NCBI GenBank assembly: GCA_963851045.1
Contig: CAWKNC010000002.1
Location: forward strand, 682,001 to 746,000
DNA length: 64,000 bases
Direction of reading: 5' to 3'
From: WHSW01 sp963851045
GTDB taxonomy: Bacteria; Actinomycetota; Thermoleophilia; Solirubrobacterales; 70-9
The notes beneath the pieces are model-generated. The model saw only the letters and a program-made list of their open reading frames with translations. It searched no databases and was not told the DNA's origin. Made by a program: the position numbers and the translations under genes. Shown here in pieces: positions 59,433 to 64,000 of the stretch (position 1 is its first letter; each line of letters begins with the position of its first letter).

Positions 59433-60451
59433 CGAGCGCGATCGTCCGCATAGGCGAGATCGACGCGAGCCCGATCGACCGCGGAGAGGTGCTGATCGCC
59501 GGGATGGCGGCGATGCTGATCACGATCTTCCTCGGCCCGAAGTTCATCGAGTTCCTGCGCGTCAAGGAGTTCGGCCAGCAGATTCGCGAAGAGGGACCGC
59601 AGGAGCACCACGCCAAGGCCGGGACGCCGACCATGGGCGGGCTGGTGATCTTCTTGGCAATCGCGGTGCCGTACCTGGTTTTGTCCGAGCGCGATACCGC
59701 GAGCCTCGCCGTCTTCGGCGTGGCTCTCGGCTGCGCCCTCCTGGGCTTTGCCGACGACTTCATCAAGATCTCGAAGCGCCGCTCGCTCGGTCTCGGTGCG
59801 CGCTACAAGCTGCTCGGTCAGATCGCGATCGCGCTCGCCCTCTGGTGGGTCGCCTTCGACACACTCGGACTCGATCCGGTGCTCGAATCGCGGATCTTCG
59901 ACACCGAGGTCTACGTCGGCCCGATCCTCTATTTCCTCTTCATCTTCTTGGTCGTTGCCGGGGCCTCGAACGCGGTCAATCTCACAGACGGTCTCGACGG
60001 CCTCGCCGCTGGGTCCTGCGCGATCGTGCTCTTGGCGTACATGGCCATCACGATCACAAACGGTCAGGCCGACCTCGCGCTGCTCGCCGGTTGCTTCGTC
60101 GGCGCGTCGATCGGCTTTTTGTGGTTCAACGCGTTCCCGGCGTCGATATTCATGGGGGATACGGGATCGCTCGGGTTGGGAGGGGCGATTGCCGGCTTTG
60201 CGGTGATGACCCAGACCGAGCTGCTGCTGATCATCATCGGTGGCATCTTCGTGCTCGAGGCGCTGTCGGTAGCCGTTCAGGTGATCAGCTTCAAGATGTT
60301 CCGCCGCCGCGTGCTCTTGATGGCCCCGGTGCACCACCATTTCGAGTTGCTTGCCTGGTCGGAGACGAAGATCATGCTCCGCTTTTGGATCATCGCCGCG
60401 GTATGCAGCGGCATCGGCTACGTCCTCTACCAGAACAGCATCGGCAGCTAA
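59429..60451 (+). CDS. mraY: Phospho-N-acetylmuramoyl-pentapeptide transferase
   Basis: 340 aa with about ten membrane helices. Catalytic motifs: the Asp pair in GFADDFIKISKR, NAVNLTDGLDGLAAG, and FMGDTGSLGLGG; the HHHFE loop near the C-terminus (VHHHFELLAWSE). It makes lipid I on the inner membrane face. Overlaps a reverse-strand gene by 4 bases at its 3' end, where the cluster is interrupted. Confidence 0.95.
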   Translation: MTSAIVRIGEIDASPIDRGEVLIAGMAAMLITIFLGPKFIEFLRVKEFGQQIREEGPQEHHAKAGTPTMGGLVIFLAIAVPYLVLSERDTASLAVFGVALGCALLGFADDFIKISKRRSLGLGARYKLLGQIAIALALWWVAFDTLGLDPVLESRIFDTEVYVGPILYFLFIFLVVAGASNAVNLTDGLDGLAAGSCAIVLLAYMAITITNGQADLALLAGCFVGASIGFLWFNAFPASIFMGDTGSLGLGGAIAGFAVMTQTELLLIIIGGIFVLEALSVAVQVISFKMFRRRVLLMAPVHHHFELLAWSETKIMLRFWIIAAVCSGIGYVLYQNSIGS

Positions 60452-60855
60452 CGCGGGCGCGACGCGTCGGTGAAGCTGGCGACGGCGTCTCGCAGCTTCC
60501 TGCGCCCGAGCAGAAAAGCCCACATCCCACTCAGCGGTCCGGCCACGTAGAGGCGGTGCCTCACCTCGCTACCCGCGCCGCGCGGCTCGACGACGTGCTC
60601 ATGGCCGACGCGGGCCCCCGGGAGGGCGTACTCGGTCACAACAAGCCGCTCCGGCTCGAGAGCGACGACATGCTGGCGGACCGTGCCGCCCTTGCGCAGC
60701 TTCACCCGTACCTCGGCCCCGACGGCGAGGCTGCCCTCGGTGTTTGCGGACGCGATCCGCGGATCCCAGTCGCTCCAGCGCTTCGGGTTGATCCAGCGAG
60801 CCCAGACCGCGCTCGCCGGTGTCTGGGTCGTTTGGGCGCTCTCTGCCTGGAACAT
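60448..60855 (-). CDS. SRPBCC (START-like) domain protein
   Basis: 135 aa. A polyketide-cyclase/SRPBCC fold: TPASAVWARWINPKRWSDWDPRI at the start (the usual helix and tryptophan pair), a central beta-sheet GSLAVGAEVRVKLRKGGTVRQ, and a C-terminal helix. The cavity of this fold binds hydrophobic ligands. It lies on the reverse strand inside the wall-synthesis cluster and shares 4 bases with the mraY end. The membrane-protein gene upstream in its direction ends 3 bases before its start, so they form a two-gene unit. Confidence 0.8.
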   Translation of the reverse strand: MFQAESAQTTQTPASAVWARWINPKRWSDWDPRIASANTEGSLAVGAEVRVKLRKGGTVRQHVVALEPERLVVTEYALPGARVGHEHVVEPRGAGSEVRHRLYVAGPLSGMWAFLLGRRKLRDAVASFTDASRPR

Positions 60856-60858
60856 GAC

Positions 60859-61257
60859 TCAGGCAGGTAGCGGCGAGCCGGCAAACGCGAAGAACCAGAT
60901 CAGCATCGCGATAGTGGCGACGACCGCCGTGCCGACGAAGACCGCCTCAACCGGGCTCAGCTTCTCGGTGCCCGGGCGATAGGGCTCATCGCGCATGCTG
61001 CGGTTCCACGGATAGCGGGGCGGCCGGCTCTCCTCCGCGGCCTTGCCCCGAGCCTGAATTGCGCCGGCGATCATCAGCACGCCCACATACGACGCGACGA
61101 TCCCGACGAAGATGATTGCCGCGGTCGAGCCCTCGACCTGGTTGGCACCCCGCGAACTTTGGATCGCCGATCCGATCCAAATCCAGAGCAGCGGCACGCC
61201 GGCGCCGATAAGCACGGCGGCGGCGATCTCTAGGACAAGGCGTCCGGTCGTGCGCAC
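60859..61257 (-). CDS. Small integral membrane protein
   Basis: 132 aa with three predicted membrane helices: about 8-30 (LVLEIAAAVLIGAGVPLLWIW), 43-65 and 105-128. Between the last two is a basic loop (RPPRYPWNRSMRDEPYRPG) on the cytoplasmic side. No family is recognised. It is transcribed divergently from murD across 42 bases and probably with the SRPBCC gene. Its insertion in the division cluster suggests a lineage-specific role in envelope growth, which is inference only. Confidence 0.72.
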   Translation of the reverse strand: MRTTGRLVLEIAAAVLIGAGVPLLWIWIGSAIQSSRGANQVEGSTAAIIFVGIVASYVGVLMIAGAIQARGKAAEESRPPRYPWNRSMRDEPYRPGTEKLSPVEAVFVGTAVVATIAMLIWFFAFAGSPLPA

Positions 61258-61299
61258 GATGGGAAGGTAGCGGGCACCGGCGCCGCGAATCTAGCCTCT

Positions 61300-62592
61300 G
61301 TGAGGGTTTTGAAGCCACGTCCGCCGCTGCCATCGGGTCCGTATTGCGTGGTCGGACTCGCGCGATCCGGCCAGGCGGCGGTGCGATTGCTCGCGGAGCG
61401 CGGCGAGCGGGTGATCGCGATCGATCGGGGAGCACCCGAGGGCGCGGCAGGTCTTGAGGGGGATAACGTCGAAGTTCTCCTGGATGGGGATCGATCGGAA
61501 GTCGTCGAGCGGGTGCGCTGCCTAGTCAAGAGCCCCGGGGTGCCAAGCTCCGCGCCCGCGGTCGCCGCAGCCCGGCGGCGCGGCATTCCCGTGATCGGTG
61601 AGCTCGAGCTGGCCTGGCGCCTCCTGCCAAATCGGTTCGTCGCCGTCACGGGCACGAACGGCAAGACCACGGTCGCGGAGCTCTTGGGCCACGTTTGGCG
61701 CACGGCCGGCGAACCGGTAGCCGTCGCTGGCAACGTCGGCACCGCGCTCACGACCCTCGTCGGTGAGATCAGCGACGCGGTGACGGTCGTCTGCGAGGCG
61801 TCGAGTTTCCAGCTCGAGGACACCGACGCCTTCGCGCCCGAGTGCGGCGTCCTTTTAAACGTCACTCCCGATCACCTCGATCGCCACGGCGACTTCGCGG
61901 CCTACCGCGACGCGAAGCTGCGCATCTTCGTCAACCAAGACAGCGATGGCGTCGCCGTCTACAACGGGTCCGATTCCGCGCTCGCGGGCATCGATCTCGG
62001 CGGGCACGGTCGCAAGGTCGACTTTGCGACGCGAATTGGCGAGTTCCCGTTCGCCCTGCCCGGCCCGCACAATGAAGAGAACGCGGCCGCAGCGGCGGTC
62101 GCCGCCGAGGCCATGGGCATCGACCGCGAGGCGATTGCCTCCGCGCTTGGCAGCTTTCGGGGTGTGCCGCACCGGCTCGAACGCGTTGCCGAGATCAACG
62201 GCGTCACGTTCGTCAACGACTCGAAGGCGACCAATCCAGCCGCCGCCGCCGCCGCGATTCGCTCCTTTGACGGTGGGGTACGGGCAATCCTCGGTGGCTC
62301 GCTCAAGGGGGGCGATTTTTCCGAGCTCGTCGCGCCCGTCACCGAGCGCGCCAGCGGCGTCTATCTGATCGGGGAGGCTGCGGAAAGGCTCGAGCACGAG
62401 CTCGCCGCGGCTTCGGGGGCGGGCATCGAGCGCCGTCGCTTTGCCGGCCTCGCGGATGCGACACGAGCCGCCGCCGCCGACGCTCGGCGCGGCGAGACGG
62501 TGCTCCTGGCTCCGGCCTGTGCGAGCTTCGACGCCTACCGCGACTACGAGGAGCGCGGCGATCACTTCCGCGCGCTCGTCGCCGAACTATGA
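61300..62592 (+). CDS. murD: UDP-MurNAc-L-alanine:D-glutamate ligase
   Basis: 430 aa. N-domain YCVVGLARSGQAAVRLL, P-loop VTGTNGKTTVAELLG, NVTPDHLDRHGDF, and C-domain NDSKATNPAAAAAAI plus LLAPACASFDAYRDYEERGDHF, all diagnostic for MurD. It adds the second stem amino acid, D-Glu. GTG 61300 restarts the cluster after the two reverse-strand genes, so it must have its own promoter in the 42-base gap or within the opposite gene. The end overlaps ftsW (ATGA). Confidence 0.95.
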   Translation: MRVLKPRPPLPSGPYCVVGLARSGQAAVRLLAERGERVIAIDRGAPEGAAGLEGDNVEVLLDGDRSEVVERVRCLVKSPGVPSSAPAVAAARRRGIPVIGELELAWRLLPNRFVAVTGTNGKTTVAELLGHVWRTAGEPVAVAGNVGTALTTLVGEISDAVTVVCEASSFQLEDTDAFAPECGVLLNVTPDHLDRHGDFAAYRDAKLRIFVNQDSDGVAVYNGSDSALAGIDLGGHGRKVDFATRIGEFPFALPGPHNEENAAAAAVAAEAMGIDREAIASALGSFRGVPHRLERVAEINGVTFVNDSKATNPAAAAAAIRSFDGGVRAILGGSLKGGDFSELVAPVTERASGVYLIGEAAERLEHELAAASGAGIERRRFAGLADATRAAAADARRGETVLLAPACASFDAYRDYEERGDHFRALVAEL

Positions 62593-63815
62593 GCCGGTCC
62601 AAGAAAAAGAAGCCGGTCCAGCAGCCAATCGAGTACTCGCTGCTCCTGACGGCGACGATGTGCCTGCTCGCGTTCGGCGTCGTCATGGTCTTCAGCGCGA
62701 GCTCGACCACCTCGCTGCTCGGCGACTCCGGTGATCCCTACTTCTATCTCAAGCGGACGGCCCTCTTCGGCGCGGTCGGGTTGATCCTCCTCAAGTTCCT
62801 GGCCAGCCGCGGGGTCAGCCTCGTGCGCGGTCTGACTCCCCTCATCCTCGCCGGGTCCTTCTTCCTCTGCTTCATCGTCCTGATACCCGGCGTCGGAATT
62901 GAGGTCAACGGGGCCAAGCGCTGGCTCGGCGCCGGGATGTTTCAGATTCAGCCGTCCGAGGTGATGAAGGTCGCGCTGATTCTCTACGGCGCCCAGCTGC
63001 TGGCGACCCGGCCGAAGATGACCCGTGAGCTGCGAACGATGGTCCCCTACCTCGGGGTGGTCGGTCTAGCCTGCGTGCTGGTCATCGTCGAGCCCGACCT
63101 CGGGACGGCGATGGTGGCCTGCTTCGCCGCGGGCGCAATGCTGATCGCCGCGGGCGCACGGATCTCCGACATGGCGAAGCTCGCCGGGGTGATCGTCGTC
63201 GTGATCATCATCGCTGCGCTGATCGAGCCGTATCGGATGGAGCGGATCACCGGCTTTCTGAACCCCGGCCACGACCCCAGCGGCGCCGGCTTCCAGGCGA
63301 CCCAGGCAACAATCGCGTTGGGTTCGGGCGGGATCTTCGGCGTCGGGCTCGGCGAGAGCCTCCAGAAGGCCTTCTACCTCCCCGAGGCTCACACGGACAT
63401 GATCGCCGCGGTGATCGGCGAGGAGCTGGGGATGCTGGGGATCGGCGGCCTGGTCTGTCTTTACGGGCTGTTCGGGTATGCCGGTCTGCGAATCGCTCAG
63501 AATGCGCGCGACCGCTACAGCAAGCTGCTCGCCGCCGGCCTCACCGCGCTGGTCATGGTTCAGGCGGTCATCAACCTGTTTGCCGTCCTCGGATTGGCAC
63601 CGCTGACCGGGGTGCCATTGCCCTTCGTCTCCTACGGAAACTCGAGCATGCTGACGATGCTCGCGGCCGTCGGCCTGCTGTTGAACATCTCCAAAACCCC
63701 TTCGGGTGGAACACTGCGCGTCGTCAATGGAGGCCAGAAGAGTCGTAATCGCAGCAGGAGGGACGGCGGGACACGTCGTCCCAGCTCTGGCGGTCGCCGA
63801 CGCGCTTCGGGCTGA
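62589..63815 (+). CDS. ftsW: Peptidoglycan glycosyltransferase FtsW (SEDS family)
   Basis: 408 aa with about ten membrane helices. SEDS hallmarks: VMVFSASSTTSLLGDSGDPY, VNGAKRWLGAGMFQIQPSEVMK, the VIVEPDLGTAMV loop, the catalytic-loop region EAHTDMIAAVIGEELGMLG and PLPFVSYGNSSMLTMLAAVG. It polymerises lipid II at the septum with the cognate PBP. The last 35 residues are a highly basic Arg/Gly/Ser tail whose codons overlap murG by 89 bases in another frame. Confidence 0.95.
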   Translation: MSRSKKKKPVQQPIEYSLLLTATMCLLAFGVVMVFSASSTTSLLGDSGDPYFYLKRTALFGAVGLILLKFLASRGVSLVRGLTPLILAGSFFLCFIVLIPGVGIEVNGAKRWLGAGMFQIQPSEVMKVALILYGAQLLATRPKMTRELRTMVPYLGVVGLACVLVIVEPDLGTAMVACFAAGAMLIAAGARISDMAKLAGVIVVVIIIAALIEPYRMERITGFLNPGHDPSGAGFQATQATIALGSGGIFGVGLGESLQKAFYLPEAHTDMIAAVIGEELGMLGIGGLVCLYGLFGYAGLRIAQNARDRYSKLLAAGLTALVMVQAVINLFAVLGLAPLTGVPLPFVSYGNSSMLTMLAAVGLLLNISKTPSGGTLRVVNGGQKSRNRSRRDGGTRRPSSGGRRRASG

Positions 63816-64000
63816 GGGCGCGGCGGTCACTTTCATCGGAGCGCGCGACCGCTCCGAGGCCGAGCTCGTCCCGGCCGCCGGTTACGAGATCGACCTGCTG
63901 GACGTTCGCGGCCTCGATCGCAGCAATCCGGTTCGGGCGGCTGGCGCCCTGCGTCTCGCCGCGGCGGCATTTCCGGCGGCGCGCACCGTGCTCCGAGACC
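63727..64000 (+). CDS. murG: UDP-GlcNAc:lipid I transferase MurG (3' truncated by window edge)
   Basis: 91 residues are visible from ATG 63727: MEARRVVIAAGGTAGHVVPA and then ALAVADALRAEGAAVTFIGA, the family's N-terminal glycine-rich GGTxGHxxPAL lipid-phosphate loop. MurG converts lipid I to lipid II at the membrane. No start lies between the ATG and the conserved loop, so the gene must begin inside ftsW and overlap its end by 89 bases. The rest lies beyond the window. Confidence 0.93.
   Translation, partial: MEARRVVIAAGGTAGHVVPALAVADALRAEGAAVTFIGARDRSEAELVPAAGYEIDLLDVRGLDRSNPVRAAGALRLAAAAFPAARTVLRD

Overview
The window is a GC-rich, densely packed bacterial chromosome segment. Several features point to an actinobacterium of the Thermoleophilia/Solirubrobacterales kind; this is inferred from gene content and no database was searched. 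They are a meso-DAP-type murE in an mraZ-rsmH-led division cluster, an actinobacterial-looking Tad pilus set, mycobacterial-type transaldolase and short 6-phosphogluconate dehydrogenase, many GTG and TTG starts, and families of secreted Lys-rich or repeat proteins. There is one tRNA gene, one cobalamin riboswitch, and no IS element, phage or CRISPR array.

Layout. 1-14.5 kb is a catabolic and stress region. It holds the end of a fumarylacetoacetate-hydrolase-fold gene, a two-domain extradiol dioxygenase, an amino-acid/amine permease, a P450, a group II decarboxylase, a secreted protein gene with a frameshift, an RCC1-repeat protein, a glutamine-synthetase-like ligase coupled to a second P450, tRNA-Glu, a divergent RsbW/RsbV-type pair, an R2-like diiron oxidase with its TetR regulator, and a badly frameshifted alpha/beta hydrolase. 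14.5-21.5 kb has a small cyclic-nucleotide-binding protein and then a cobalamin-riboswitch operon. That operon encodes two DUF4430 (transcobalamin C-terminal-like) proteins, ECF T and ATPase subunits, and an S component fused to an extracellular alpha/alpha-toroid domain: the two halves of the animal transcobalamin/intrinsic-factor architecture, split across an uptake system.

21.5-28 kb carries greA, a nitroreductase, glpD, an unusual Rho and a CPA1 antiporter. 28-33.7 kb is one overlapping run of DUF192, response regulator, short histidine kinase, CpaB-like, wHTH, CpaF, TadB and TadC. 33.8-49.4 kb is a sugar-phosphate island (ROK kinase, zwf, gnd, pgl, rpiA, tkt, tal, pgi, HAD phosphatase) interleaved with secreted-protein genes, including a tandem pair of seven-repeat propellers. 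49.4-52.5 kb has ettA, an orphan type IV pilin and a membrane protein. 52.7 kb to the end is the division/cell-wall cluster mraZ-rsmH-ftsL-pbp-murE-murF-mraY-murD-ftsW-murG, interrupted by two reverse-strand genes.

Two themes recur. Genes inside operons overlap by 1-4 bases (ATGA, GTGA, TTGA), so translational coupling is general. Many first genes have a TANNNT hexamer 6-7 bases before the start codon and no Shine-Dalgarno, the geometry of leaderless transcripts. In two divergent pairs (zwf/gnd and rpiA/secreted protein) one -10-like element seems to serve both directions. No stretch over 300 bases lacks a gene; the longest, upstream of mraZ (about 275 bases), holds MraZ boxes and a terminator-like leader hairpin.
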